DNA of 64,000 bases from Beduini massiliensis (lineage in GTDB: Bacteria > Bacillota_I > Bacilli_A > Erysipelotrichales > Coprobacillaceae). The notes beneath the pieces were generated by a model, which did no database searches, was not told the origin of the DNA, and saw only the letters and a list, made by a program, of their open reading frames with translations. The translations under genes and the position numbers were made by a program. Location of the stretch: assembly GCF_000829905.1 (NCBI RefSeq), contig NZ_CDPP01000005.1, forward strand, positions 310,001-374,000, in the 5' to 3' direction. Positions 8,635 to 17,896 of the stretch are shown piece after piece (within the stretch, counting starts at the first letter, position 1; the number at the start of each line of letters is the position of its first letter).

Positions 8635-9604
8635 GTGGTTCACCCTTCCATTTTTTAGCTAATTCTAAAGCAAAATATGTGATAATCATATCTGCTCCTG
8701 CTCTTTTGATCGCTAACAAGGATTCTTCAATAACGTCTTCTTTCATCAGCCCTAGCTTAACAGCGGATTTCAGCATTGCATATTCACCGCTGACATTATA
8801 AGCGCAAATAGGCATATCATAGGTTAACTGTGCTTCTTTAACAACATCTAAAAACGCAAGTGCCGGCTTTACCATAATAATATCCGCACCTTCTTCAATA
8901 TCAGCCGCAATTTCCCGCATTGCTTCTTTTGAATTGGCAACGTCCATCTGATAACCGGCACGATTGCCAAAAGAAGGTGCACTGTTTGCCGCTTCTCTGA
9001 ACGGTCCATAGTAATTTGAAGCGTATTTTGCACTATATCCCATGATCGGAATATGTTTGAAACCATGTTCGTCCAAAGCATTGCGAATAGCGAGAATCTG
9101 CCCATCCATCATTGCACTGGGAGCCACCATATCCATACCGTTTTTTGCGTAGCTGACACTGATTTTAGCTAAATAGGCCAATGTTTCATCATTCAAGACT
9201 TGTCCTGCTTCATTTAAAATACCACAATGTCCATGGTCTGTATATTCACACATACATACATCGCCAATTACAAACATATCGGGAGCAATGCGTTTTATTT
9301 GACGAACCGCCTGTTGGATAATTCCTTGATCATCATACGCATCACTCGCTAAAACATCTTTATGTTCCGGTATCCCAAATAAGATACAGGAATTAAGACC
9401 ATTGCTTTGCATTTCTTCAACGATCTCAGGTAAACGATCCACGGAGTAGCGATACACCCCTTCCAAAGATGAAATTTCTTCTTTAATATTTTCACCCGAA
9501 ACAACAAAGATCGGGTAAATCAATTGATCAAGGCGCAAATGATGCTCTCTCATCAGCGCTCTCGATGTTTTATTTTCTCTTAGTCTTCTTCCTCTATAAA
9601 ACAT
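8627..9604 (-). CDS. hemB: Delta-aminolevulinic acid dehydratase (porphobilinogen synthase)
   Basis: 325 residues, the usual length. It condenses two 5-aminolevulinates to porphobilinogen. The zinc-type metal site is seen in [12 protein letters not shown], and the two Schiff-base lysines in GYSAKYAS and IIMVKPAL. Conserved [14 protein letters not shown] and YNVSGEYAM are also present. Overlaps the upstream cobA/hemD gene by 11 bases, within a tightly packed operon. Confidence 0.97.
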   Translation of the reverse strand: MFYRGRRLRENKTSRALMREHHLRLDQLIYPIFVVSGENIKEEISSLEGVYRYSVDRLPEIVEEMQSNGLNSCILFGIPEHKDVLASDAYDDQGIIQQAVRQIKRIAPDMFVIGDVCMCEYTDHGHCGILNEAGQVLNDETLAYLAKISVSYAKNGMDMVAPSAMMDGQILAIRNALDEHGFKHIPIMGYSAKYASNYYGPFREAANSAPSFGNRAGYQMDVANSKEAMREIAADIEEGADIIMVKPALAFLDVVKEAQLTYDMPICAYNVSGEYAMLKSAVKLGLMKEDVIEESLLAIKRAGADMIITYFALELAKKWKGEPHV

Positions 9605-11036
9605 GTTTATTCTCCTTTACTGCTTCAATCATGCCTTCATAACTCGCTGCCTCTGCTTCAATCACTTGTGCCATTGGATACAATGTGCGTATAGCTTTCG
9701 TTGTCATTTTTCCTATTGATACCGCAGTTTTAAACTGAATGTTGAATTTAGCTGTTCGTTGTACTGCCGATGCACTGCTGAAACAAGCAATATCATACAT
9801 TTCATTTGAAATTTCTAAATCAGTTTCTTTATTTTCATAAACAATCAGATATTGATCCTCTTCATGAATCGTTTCGATGGCACAGCTTCCTTTGCCACAG
9901 ACAACTAACATGGTTTCTTCTTCTTTAATTTTTGCTTTTAATAGCGGATTAAAATCTTCGCTGTTAGCCTGATCACATAGGATATCACTTATAAATCCAT
10001 ATGTAGCAAGTTCCTGAGCGCATTTTTGTCCAATGCAAGCAAACCTAACTAAAGCCAACTGACGTAAATCCATGCCTTTTTGATACAGTCCGCCAAAGAA
10101 TCCCCGAATCCCATTACGGCTGGTAAATACAATCAGTTTATGCTCCCAGCTAAAATTAATATCAAAATCCAATAATCGAATCTCTCCGACCTGTACTTGG
10201 GTCACTTCTGCCCCTTCTGATTTAAAATATTGGGATAACTGTTGCGTTTCTTTAGAAAACGTTGTCACCAGAACGCGTTTTTTTGACAGCACGCCTTGAT
10301 GAAAGAAATCCAAACGGTCATGAAGTTCTATAGTTTTTCCCATCACGATCAGCATCGGTGAAGTCAGATCACTTTGCTTAAATAAATCAACGATTGTATC
10401 TAACTGACCATAGCAAGCTTTTTGATTTGGCAAGGTGGCATTGGAAATCAAAGCCATTGGTGTTGTCGGTGCTTTTCCGGCATGCATTAACCCCTCTGTA
10501 ATTCGCTCTAATTCAGATAATCCCATCATAAACACATAGGTTTTATGATCGTTCAAAAATTCATTATAATTCCATTCATATTCAGTATCGTTTTTATGGT
10601 GAGCTGTGACGACTTCAAAACCTGATGCAAGCCCCCGGTGCGTAATCGGAATCCCCGCATAGCATAACCCGGCAATCGAAGAAGAAAGCCCGGGGACAAC
10701 CTCAAAACCAATCCCATTCTCATGTAAAACAAGGGCTTCTTCTCCGCCGCGACCAAATACATAGACATCTCCACCTTTTAAACGGACCACAGTTTGATAT
10801 TGCTGTGCTTTTTCAACTAAAAGCTGATTAATTTGGTCCTGGGGTAAAGTGTGTTGATTGGCCGCTTTTCCCACATAGATACACTCACATTCTTTTTTTG
10901 TATAAGTTAAAATCTGCGGATCAATCAAACGGTCATATATCAAGCAGTCAGCTTCCTGAATGCATGTCATTGCCTTGATTGTGTAGAGATCGAGGGCACC
11001 CGGTCCTCCCCCTACCAAATAAACTTTACCTGCCAT
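9594..11036 (-). CDS. cobA: Uroporphyrinogen-III C-methyltransferase / uroporphyrinogen-III synthase fusion
   Basis: 480 residues with two enzymes. Residues 1-240 are the SAM-dependent methylase: [38 protein letters not shown], and [10 protein letters not shown] with GIPITHRG. It makes precorrin-2. Residues about 255-480 are a HemD-type synthase ([53 protein letters not shown]) that cyclises hydroxymethylbilane. The CobA-HemD fusion is common in Clostridia and relatives. Its start shares TAATG with the hemC stop. Confidence 0.95.
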   Translation of the reverse strand: MAGKVYLVGGGPGALDLYTIKAMTCIQEADCLIYDRLIDPQILTYTKKECECIYVGKAANQHTLPQDQINQLLVEKAQQYQTVVRLKGGDVYVFGRGGEEALVLHENGIGFEVVPGLSSSIAGLCYAGIPITHRGLASGFEVVTAHHKNDTEYEWNYNEFLNDHKTYVFMMGLSELERITEGLMHAGKAPTTPMALISNATLPNQKACYGQLDTIVDLFKQSDLTSPMLIVMGKTIELHDRLDFFHQGVLSKKRVLVTTFSKETQQLSQYFKSEGAEVTQVQVGEIRLLDFDINFSWEHKLIVFTSRNGIRGFFGGLYQKGMDLRQLALVRFACIGQKCAQELATYGFISDILCDQANSEDFNPLLKAKIKEEETMLVVCGKGSCAIETIHEEDQYLIVYENKETDLEISNEMYDIACFSSASAVQRTAKFNIQFKTAVSIGKMTTKAIRTLYPMAQVIEAEAASYEGMIEAVKENKHVL

Positions 11037-11920
11037 TAGATTTTCTCCTTCATTTGCTTTGCTAAAGCGCGAATTTTACTTTCCGCTTCTGCCTCTTTGC
11101 AAACAATCTCTTCTTTTAATAAAACGGTTCCTTCTTCATTTCCCAATAAAGCAAGAAAATGAAGGTCTTCCCCCACTACGTTAGCGTAACCCCCGACAGG
11201 AATATGACAGCTTCCATCGACTTCACTTAAAAACAAACGTTCCCACTTCAATCGTTGGTTTGCCGCTTCATCACTAATCGCATTAATCATCTTAATCAAA
11301 GGACTGTTTTCTTTTACCTGAATAGCCAGAATTCCCTGACCACAGGCAGGTACCATCATCGCTTCATCTAAATATTGACTGATCTTATCTTCTAATTGCA
11401 AACGCAATAGTCCTGCACTTGCCAGTACTAACCCATCAATCTCCTGTTCTTGAAGTTTTTTCAGACGTGTATTGATGTTTCCGCGAATATCAACAAATTT
11501 TAAATCCGGACGCAGTTGTTTCAATTGATAACGTCGGCGTTTACTGCCCGTTGCAATGACTGCTCCATGTGCTAAATCATCTAATGAATTCGCTGTTTTT
11601 AAAACCAAACAGTCGCGATGATCGCTTGCCGCCAAAGTTTTCGTATAGGTTAACCCATCGGGCTGTGAACTAGGCATATCTTTTAAGCTATGTACCGCCA
11701 GATCAATCGTCCCCTCTAACAATTCTTTTTCGATCTCTTTCACAAAGATTCCTTTATCATTCATTTTATCCAATGCAACATCCAAGATTTTATCGCCTTT
11801 TGTATGAATGACTTTAATTTCATAGTCATATTCCGGATAAGCAGTTTTTAACTGTTCGATCACTAATTCCGTCTGTTTTAATGCCAATGCCGACCCTCGG
11901 CTTCCAATTGTTATTTTCAT
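11036..11920 (-). CDS. hemC: Hydroxymethylbilane synthase (porphobilinogen deaminase)
   Basis: 294 residues; polymerises four porphobilinogens. It begins MKITIGSRGSALALKQ, with IHTKGDKI, FVKEIEKELLEGTIDLAVHSLKDMPS, ATGSKRRRYQL and DIRGNINTRL. The dipyrromethane-cofactor Cys is in EVDGSCHIPVGGYA. Start ATG overlaps the hemA stop as ATGA. Confidence 0.97.
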   Translation of the reverse strand: MKITIGSRGSALALKQTELVIEQLKTAYPEYDYEIKVIHTKGDKILDVALDKMNDKGIFVKEIEKELLEGTIDLAVHSLKDMPSSQPDGLTYTKTLAASDHRDCLVLKTANSLDDLAHGAVIATGSKRRRYQLKQLRPDLKFVDIRGNINTRLKKLQEQEIDGLVLASAGLLRLQLEDKISQYLDEAMMVPACGQGILAIQVKENSPLIKMINAISDEAANQRLKWERLFLSEVDGSCHIPVGGYANVVGEDLHFLALLGNEEGTVLLKEEIVCKEAEAESKIRALAKQMKEKI

Positions 11921-13104
11921 TTAATATCCTCTTTTATATCGAATAATTTATGGATAATAGCGATATCATCAATCTGTCCGTTTTTTATAAAATGAATCGG
12001 TTCTTTCATCACCTGCATAAAAGCCGCTCGCAAGGTTTTTTCTAAAACATATTCATCCTTCTTTGAGAGCGATAACTTTCGAGCTAAAAGCTGATAGGTT
12101 TGATCTGCTACTTCCAAACTTTTTTTCTGTAAAGATTGTATCATATAATCATTTTTAATACTATCCAGTTTATCGCTTAAATGGGTGATCATATCTTCAA
12201 TCGCATCTAATATTTTTTGTTCATCTTGAGTACGTAATTGATTGTTTATATGAATTCGTTCTTCGAGGCTTTCTAAATCAATACAAGGTACGACAGTCTT
12301 TTTATCAATATCTTTAGGCAAAGCTAAATCCACAGCGCAGATAGGAAAGGAATCTAAATCCTTTGCTTCAAAAATAATATGGGGACTTGATGTTGCACTG
12401 ATCAAAATATCAATGTTTGATAAAATTTCTTTTCGATTTTCAAAAGGAATGATTTGGATATTGGGAAACGTTTCTAAAAGATCATTTAAGTTTGCTTTTG
12501 TACGATTGGCAAAAATAAGCGTATTCTCCTTATATAAATATGGAACGAAAGATCGGGAAATTTCTCCTGCCCCACAGATCAAAATCTTTTTATCCTTGAG
12601 TTCTATGCGTTCACTCAATTCCGTTATTGCTAAATGAGTCAGTGACAAAGAGGGCTGAACATATTTTGTCTTTATTTTCTTAACGAAATTTATCGTTTCC
12701 TGAAAAAGAAAATAAATTTCTTTTCCGCCTAACTGCATGCTTTTGGAAAATTCTAAGGCTCGCTTCACCTGACCTAAGATTTGATCCTCTCTCACTAACA
12801 TCGATTCTAAACCACACGTTACTTTTAAAAGATGTCGCAAAGCATCTTCTCCCTTTTTAAAATAACAGGGTGATTGTGGCTGATTAAAATAAGTAAGATA
12901 AAGTGACTTTAAAAAATCAATATTTTGTTCGTACATGACATAGACTTCGCTGCGATTGCAAGTAGATAAAATAACACACTGTTCAATCCCTTCATTAAGC
13001 AGTAAGCCTGAAAATTCTAATTGTTTAGTATCTGTAAAGCTAAACACCCCTCGTTCTTCTAAAGAGAGTTGTTTATGACTTACACCAATGACCGCTAATT
13101 GCAT
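11917..13104 (-). CDS. hemA: Glutamyl-tRNA reductase
   Basis: 395 residues; the first enzyme of C5 tetrapyrrole synthesis, reducing Glu-tRNA(Glu) to the semialdehyde. It shows MQLAVIGVSHKQ, the catalytic Cys in ILSTCNRSEVYV, CGLESMLVREDQILGQVK and the NADPH fold ILICGAGEISRSF. The start is fixed by this N-terminus, yet no normal ribosome site precedes it: the T run of a hairpin ends only about 7 bases upstream. First gene of the siroheme block, directly after asrC. Confidence 0.95.
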   Translation of the reverse strand: MQLAVIGVSHKQLSLEERGVFSFTDTKQLEFSGLLLNEGIEQCVILSTCNRSEVYVMYEQNIDFLKSLYLTYFNQPQSPCYFKKGEDALRHLLKVTCGLESMLVREDQILGQVKRALEFSKSMQLGGKEIYFLFQETINFVKKIKTKYVQPSLSLTHLAITELSERIELKDKKILICGAGEISRSFVPYLYKENTLIFANRTKANLNDLLETFPNIQIIPFENRKEILSNIDILISATSSPHIIFEAKDLDSFPICAVDLALPKDIDKKTVVPCIDLESLEERIHINNQLRTQDEQKILDAIEDMITHLSDKLDSIKNDYMIQSLQKKSLEVADQTYQLLARKLSLSKKDEYVLEKTLRAAFMQVMKEPIHFIKNGQIDDIAIIHKLFDIKEDIK

Positions 13105-13111
13105 AACCGAT

Positions 13112-13136
13112 AAAAAACCACGAAGATCGTGGTTTT
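13112..13136 (-). terminator. Terminator-like hairpin between asrC and hemA
   Basis: AAAACCACGA (13114-13123) and TCGTGGTTTT (13127-13136) are perfect inverted repeats with a 3-base loop and a T run on the minus strand. It begins within the asrC stop codon and ends about 7 bases before the hemA ATG. It could stop transcription, attenuate it, or protect the asr message 3' end. Confidence 0.8.
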
Positions 13137-14172
13137 AATTTTGTGGTCCTGCTTTTTTATGTTGTTCGATTGGTTTCAAGTGAATATTTGCGCGCTGTTC
13201 ACTTTCTGTCCAATATAATTCTTCAGCTACTAAACATTCTGGATTTAATTCTACACCATCTAAGATGATTTCTTTGAATTTGGCATATCCTGAGATATCA
13301 ATTAAATGTCCGCCATGAATATATTCAGGCTTATTATCCATTACCCAAGCGGAGAACTTATGCCAGTTCCCAAATACCTGCAATAAAGCATCTTCTGTGA
13401 TCCAGTTTAAAAACAGTTTCCCCATACGTGGGAATTGTTTACCGGTACGTCCACCTAAAGTCACACGGTAGAATTTTGTTTCTTTACGTGTCCATGCACT
13501 TGTCGGACAAGCGATTGTACACTCACCACATCCAACACAACAGCAAGTATCTTTATCCACTTTACCATCTTTATTTAAAGACAACACACGTGTTGCATGA
13601 TGTTCACAGGCTTTGACACACGCGCCGCAGCCGATGCATCTTTCTGGATGATATTCCATTTTTGCCACACCCATAATTCCAAAGTCATTGAAGTGTCCTT
13701 TACCACAGTCATTCGGACATCCTGAGACAGCCACTTTAATATGATAATGGCTTGGGAAAACGATTTTTTCAATTTTTCTTGCCAATTTATATGTGTTGGC
13801 ATTTGCTTTGATACAATGCGAATTTCCAATACAGCTCATAATATTACGTGCCCCGATCGTTGGATATCCGGCATCTGTATCTTCCATATCTACATCACAC
13901 ATTTCAATTTCAATATCATGGATATATCCACGAATGTATTTATTTACTTCTTCAATATTTTCATATTTGATTCCCGGCATATTCAAAGTCTGGCGCATCC
14001 CGATATGGAAAGTCCCATTTCCCCATTTACTGGCGATATCTTGAACAACCTGAAGATATTTTGCTTCGATCATTGATCCGGGAACACGCATTTGCAGCAT
14101 GAATTCACCGGGTACTTTTGATTGTCTGAAACAATTGATTCTTAATTTTTTTATATCAATATCGTGATTCAT
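13135..14172 (-). CDS. asrC: Anaerobic sulfite reductase subunit C (siroheme subunit)
   Basis: 345 residues. Holds the siroheme-[4Fe-4S] motif CIGNSHCIKANANT with the partner pair VSGCPNDCGKG, followed by two ferredoxin clusters, CIGCGACVKACEH and CVGCGECTIACPTSAW, then the second half of the sulfite reductase repeat. It reduces sulfite to sulfide with electrons from AsrA and AsrB. The siroheme requirement explains the attached hem genes. ATG lies 11 bases after asrB, preceded by AGGAGGAC. Confidence 0.96.
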   Translation of the reverse strand: MNHDIDIKKLRINCFRQSKVPGEFMLQMRVPGSMIEAKYLQVVQDIASKWGNGTFHIGMRQTLNMPGIKYENIEEVNKYIRGYIHDIEIEMCDVDMEDTDAGYPTIGARNIMSCIGNSHCIKANANTYKLARKIEKIVFPSHYHIKVAVSGCPNDCGKGHFNDFGIMGVAKMEYHPERCIGCGACVKACEHHATRVLSLNKDGKVDKDTCCCVGCGECTIACPTSAWTRKETKFYRVTLGGRTGKQFPRMGKLFLNWITEDALLQVFGNWHKFSAWVMDNKPEYIHGGHLIDISGYAKFKEIILDGVELNPECLVAEELYWTESEQRANIHLKPIEQHKKAGPQN

Positions 14173-14183
14173 CGTTCGTCCTC

Positions 14184-14978
14184 CTAATCCAATAAGTCTT
14201 TCGCTGTCGTGTAATTAAATACCGGTCCGTCTAAACAAACATATGTTTCATCGATACGGCAATGTCCGCATTTTCCAATCGCACAAGACATTTTTCTTTC
14301 GAAAGATACCCAGATTTTTTCTGTTGGCACGCCTAAGCTCATTGCTTTTTCTGCAGTGAATTTCATCATCATTGGCGGTCCTACGATAACCACTGCATAA
14401 TTGCCATCAAAACTATCAAAAGGAATTTCTTTTACTAAATCTGTTACAAATCCGACATTCCATCCATCTATTTGATCTTTATCTAATGTATAATAAGTTG
14501 TAAATTTTTCTTTCCATTTTTTAAGTTCTTCTTTAAAGATGATTCCTTCTTCATTTTTAAATCCTGAAATAAGGCTTAAACTTTTGACATATCCATCATT
14601 TTCAAAGCATGTATTCAGCATACTTCTGACAGGTGCCAAACCGGTTCCTCCGGTAATCACAACTAGATGTTTTCCTTTAAATTCTTTTTCTAAAGGCCAC
14701 CCTTTCCCGTAAGGGCCACGCAAGAATAAAGTATCTCCTGCTCCCTTGTTGAAAATTTCATCTGTCACTTTTCCAACAGAACGAATTGTAAAGTCCATCC
14801 ATCCGTCTCCATGAGCAGACACCGAAATAGGCGCTTCTCCGATTTTTGGAATAGATAATTGTAAGAATTGTCCATGATCCGGTTTAATGTCACTTTCAAC
14901 TCTGAATGTATATTCTAAAGCACTTTCTTTTTTTACATCAATAATTTTACAAGGTACTGGTTTAACTGGATTATTCAT
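14184..14978 (-). CDS. asrB: Anaerobic sulfite reductase subunit B
   Basis: 264 residues of the ferredoxin-NADP reductase type. An N-terminal FAD barrel ends in GPYGKGWP, then a pyridine-nucleotide domain VVITGGTGLAPVRSML and VIVGPPMMMKF, then a C-terminal [2Fe-2S] motif CAIGKCGHCRI with a further Cys in YVCLDGP. It takes electrons from NADH and passes them on. Start overlaps the asrA stop as TAATG. Confidence 0.95.
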   Translation of the reverse strand: MNNPVKPVPCKIIDVKKESALEYTFRVESDIKPDHGQFLQLSIPKIGEAPISVSAHGDGWMDFTIRSVGKVTDEIFNKGAGDTLFLRGPYGKGWPLEKEFKGKHLVVITGGTGLAPVRSMLNTCFENDGYVKSLSLISGFKNEEGIIFKEELKKWKEKFTTYYTLDKDQIDGWNVGFVTDLVKEIPFDSFDGNYAVVIVGPPMMMKFTAEKAMSLGVPTEKIWVSFERKMSCAIGKCGHCRIDETYVCLDGPVFNYTTAKDLLD

Positions 14979-16012
14979 TATTCCTCTCCTTTTGCTTCAA
15001 TTTCTTCAATGGCATCTGCCATCTTTTTAACTGTTGCAGTCACAGAAATGCATTCCGGACATCTTGATGTACAACGTCCGCAGCCTACACACATATGATA
15101 ATCTTTAAAACGTGCTTTATAATCATGGAATTTATGTAAGATCTTATAACGCATACGATCTCCGGTTGTCGGACGGAAAGAATGTCCTCCAGCCATATCA
15201 CTAAATCCCTCGATTTGGCATGATGCAGAAGTTCTTTTTCTTTCTCCTACATTCGCATTTTCATTATAAATGATATCTGTTGTTGTAAAGCAAGTACATG
15301 TTGAACAGGCAATCGTACATGCTCCACAAGAAATACAGCGTTTATTGAATTCCTGCCACATCGGATGTTTTTTTAATGCATTTAATGTAGCTTTATCCTT
15401 GATTTTTGGAATAGTCACTTCAATTTGATTCTTTTCAATGAATTCCACATGAAATGGTTCTTCTTGTGCATCAGCAAAATAAGGTGCAAACGCTTCATCT
15501 TTCACTTCAATCATCAATTCTCCTTCTTGATGACGTACAGCTAAGCTGTAATGTTCACTTTTATTGGCATTCATGCTGACACAAAAGCATGTATCCCAAC
15601 CGCTAGTACATTCCATTAAAACGATTTTCACTCTGTCTTGAACACGTTTGTAGTAAAAATCTTCAAAGCCCCCGTTTTTTAAATAAATCTGATTTTGATG
15701 TTCCATCGCATTGATATCACAAGGACGCATAAAAATTAGAATTGGTTTATTCTTGGTTTTGCTTTCACGATATTCATCTTCAGTGAAATAGAATAGTGAC
15801 TGAGTGATTGGGGTAATCACTTCTTTGGCAGGGTAATCCGACTTTTCATCGAATACGATATCCTCTACTTTGTTAATTAAGTCATAACGAATAATATCCG
15901 TATCTGAATATCTTCCTTGTTTACTAAATCTCTTAGGCGCATAGATGTCATACTCTTTTGATAACTCAGCCAAGATAGCATTCGCTTGTTCAAAAACGAC
16001 TTTATATCCCAT
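14978..16012 (-). CDS. asrA: Anaerobic sulfite reductase subunit A (ferredoxin-like)
   Basis: 344 residues. The C-terminal part carries two [4Fe-4S] motifs, CISCGACTIACSTCTC and CVGCGRCTSRCPECIS; the N-terminal half is typical of the AsrA/HydB-like family (IFMRPCDINAMEHQN). It works as an electron-transfer subunit. ATG at 16012 is chosen over one at 16030 because AGGAGG at 16020-16025 sits 7 bases away; the upstream ATG overlaps that site. First gene of the asr-hem cluster. Confidence 0.95.
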   Translation of the reverse strand: MGYKVVFEQANAILAELSKEYDIYAPKRFSKQGRYSDTDIIRYDLINKVEDIVFDEKSDYPAKEVITPITQSLFYFTEDEYRESKTKNKPILIFMRPCDINAMEHQNQIYLKNGGFEDFYYKRVQDRVKIVLMECTSGWDTCFCVSMNANKSEHYSLAVRHQEGELMIEVKDEAFAPYFADAQEEPFHVEFIEKNQIEVTIPKIKDKATLNALKKHPMWQEFNKRCISCGACTIACSTCTCFTTTDIIYNENANVGERKRTSASCQIEGFSDMAGGHSFRPTTGDRMRYKILHKFHDYKARFKDYHMCVGCGRCTSRCPECISVTATVKKMADAIEEIEAKGEE

Positions 16013-16133
16013 TATTTTTCCTCCTAGCATAAATTCATATTTACATTTACAATTATATCACTATCTGTGTTATTATAGTAATAGCAAAAACAAATAACAT
16101 CTATTGATTTTTTCAATAACACAGGAGGAATTT
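16013..16133. promoter_or_regulatory. Divergent asrA / LysR promoter region with LysR-type boxes
   Basis: For asrA, TATAAT on the minus strand (16057-16052) has TTACTA 18 bases upstream (16081-16076). Two dyads of the T-N11-A type are visible: TATTA-N3-TAATA at 16071-16083, covering the -35, and ATTGA-N5-TCAAT at 16103-16117. LysR proteins commonly bind such sites to activate the divergent operon. Binding is inferred. Confidence 0.65.
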
Positions 16134-17012
16134 ATGATAACTCGAAGACATTTATTTATCTTTAAGACAGTCGCCGAAACAAAATCAATGTCCAAAGCCG
16201 CAAAAGCACTTTATATTTCGCAGCCGACAATCTCTCAAAAAATTCAGGAAATTGAAAACTTCTATGGGGTTAAATTGTTTGAACGTTATTCTAAAACATT
16301 GTTGATCAGTGATGAAGGAAACATTTTACTTGAAAAAGCAAATCAAATTCTTGAATCTTTCGATGAAATTGATCATATTTTTTCTGACATTAATCAATTT
16401 CCCCTGCGTATCGGAGCAACTTTGACGATCGGCGGAACAATTTTTGCCCCGATGCTTAAAACATTAAAACTGGATAATCCCGGTTTACAGCTGCAAGTCT
16501 ATGTAGATAACAGTCACATCATTGAAGAGATGATCTTAAATAATAAACTAGATATTGCGTTGATTGAAGGAATGATCGATCATCCTGATATTTTAGTAGA
16601 ACCTGTCATTAATGATCAGCTGATTTTTGTTGCTTCCACCCGTTACGAAGGATTAAAAGGAAGAAATCATTTCACCTTGGAAGATTTAAAGAATTTAGAT
16701 CTCATCGACCGTGAAGAAGGCAGCGGTACACGCGAACAGCTGGAAAGTTGTTTAAAGGATCAAAACTTTACCCTAACCCCTACTTGGCAATGTCACAGTT
16801 GGGAGGCAGTTAAACAGGCAGTATTAAATGATCATGGCATCGCCCTTGTTCCGGTGAAGTTGGTAGAAAACGAATTACAGCAAGGCATGCTGCAAATCAT
16901 CAACGTCAGCAATATCATCTTAGAAAGAAAGTTTTCAATCTGTGTCCATAAAAATAAAACGATTGATAAAAAAATGCAAGCCTTCATTGAGACTTGCAAA
17001 ACCTATTCATAA
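16134..17012 (+). CDS. LysR-family transcriptional regulator of the asr cluster
   Basis: 292 residues. N-terminal winged helix-turn-helix (MITRRHLFIFKTVAE, SMSKAAKALYISQPTISQKI), then a periplasmic-binding-like effector domain with DREEGSGTREQLE, a pattern seen in CysB/CysL-type regulators. AGGAGG lies 7 bases before the ATG at 16134; the frame is open 10 codons further up without a ribosome site. Divergent from asrA, so it most likely controls sulfite reduction. The inducer cannot be read from sequence. Confidence 0.9.
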   Translation: MITRRHLFIFKTVAETKSMSKAAKALYISQPTISQKIQEIENFYGVKLFERYSKTLLISDEGNILLEKANQILESFDEIDHIFSDINQFPLRIGATLTIGGTIFAPMLKTLKLDNPGLQLQVYVDNSHIIEEMILNNKLDIALIEGMIDHPDILVEPVINDQLIFVASTRYEGLKGRNHFTLEDLKNLDLIDREEGSGTREQLESCLKDQNFTLTPTWQCHSWEAVKQAVLNDHGIALVPVKLVENELQQGMLQIINVSNIILERKFSICVHKNKTIDKKMQAFIETCKTYS

Positions 17013-17590
17013 GAACGAATCGAGTTATCTTCGTTCTTTTTTATTACTTTACAGGGGTTACCAACCGCAATCACATTTGCCTCGATATCTTTTGTTACAA
17101 CACTTCCTGCACCAATGACACTGTTATCCCCGATCGTCACTCCAGGCAAAATAATACAGCCGCCGCCGATCCAAACATTTTGTCCGATGACAACCGGTTT
17201 TCCATATTCGATGGACTGCTTTCTTTTGAGCGGATCTAAAGAGTGACACGCCGTATAAATTTGTGTATAAGGACCAATCAATGTATGATCCCCTATTGAA
17301 ATAGGACAGACATCTAACAAGACACAGCCATAATTCAGCATTACCTCTTTGCCTAAATAAATATTATAGCCATAATCACAGTAAAATGGCGGCTTGATCC
17401 AAAAATTACCCTTCGTATGAAGCAGTTTTTTCAATAAGCGGTGACGCATATTCATTTCATGAAACGTACTTTGATTATAGCGTTTTAAAATTCGGCTGGT
17501 CTTATCTCTCTCAAAAATCAGCCGTGGATCAAGAGGTGAATACTCCATCCCACTGATCATCTTTTCTTTTTCACTCATTTTTTCAGCCAT
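17003..17590 (-). CDS. Sugar O-acetyltransferase (maltose acetyltransferase type)
   Basis: About 195 residues with the N-terminal maltose-acetyltransferase segment (SEKEKMISGMEYSPLDP) and left-handed beta-helix hexapeptides. YTACHSLDPLKRK carries the catalytic His, and IGGGCIILPGVTIGDNSVIGAGSVV forms the helix end. Two starts are possible: ATG 17590 with AAGGGA upstream, or ATG 17578, which overlaps the preceding stop as ATGA and matches the family N-terminus better. The 3' end overlaps the convergent LysR gene by 10 bases and holds its terminator. Confidence 0.88.
   Translation of the reverse strand: MAEKMSEKEKMISGMEYSPLDPRLIFERDKTSRILKRYNQSTFHEMNMRHRLLKKLLHTKGNFWIKPPFYCDYGYNIYLGKEVMLNYGCVLLDVCPISIGDHTLIGPYTQIYTACHSLDPLKRKQSIEYGKPVVIGQNVWIGGGCIILPGVTIGDNSVIGAGSVVTKDIEANVIAVGNPCKVIKKNEDNSIRSYE
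17011..17044 (+). terminator. Terminator of the LysR gene
   Basis: AAGAACGAA (17011-17019) and TTCGTTCTT (17030-17038) form a perfect 9-bp stem followed by a T-rich run, inside the 3' end of the opposing acetyltransferase gene. Confidence 0.85.
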
Positions 17591-17895
17591 AAGATTCCCT
17601 TCCCGGACATCCCCCCTAGAAAAGATAAAAAGGTGAAAATGACAGTATAGACAGTCGCTGACGAATTATAAAACAAAAAGATGGTCGGCAAAAACAAAAG
17701 ACCTACAAGAAGCGAATAAACGAGCACTTTGTTTTCTTTTAACCCATAATACAAACCATTAACGAAACATAAAACCGGGATAACTCCCAATAAGACAAAC
17801 ATCGCCGATCCAGTATCTCGAATGAGCATTGGCAATATATAAAAACAGATAATCGGACCAATAAGATAAATGCTCCATTTTTTGATTTCCTTCAT
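17575..17895 (-). CDS. Small four-helix membrane protein
   Basis: 106 residues, almost entirely hydrophobic, with four predicted membrane segments at about 8-26, 30-50, 56-76 and 80-100. No recognised family motif. AGGAGGAATTTAAT precedes the ATG. It sits between an XRE regulator (ends 1 base upstream) and the acetyltransferase, probably in one operon. Small membrane proteins next to XRE regulators are common in Bacillota but their role is generally unknown. Confidence 0.65.
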   Translation of the reverse strand: MKEIKKWSIYLIGPIICFYILPMLIRDTGSAMFVLLGVIPVLCFVNGLYYGLKENKVLVYSLLVGLLFLPTIFLFYNSSATVYTVIFTFLSFLGGMSGKGILWLKK

Positions 17896-17896
17896 A

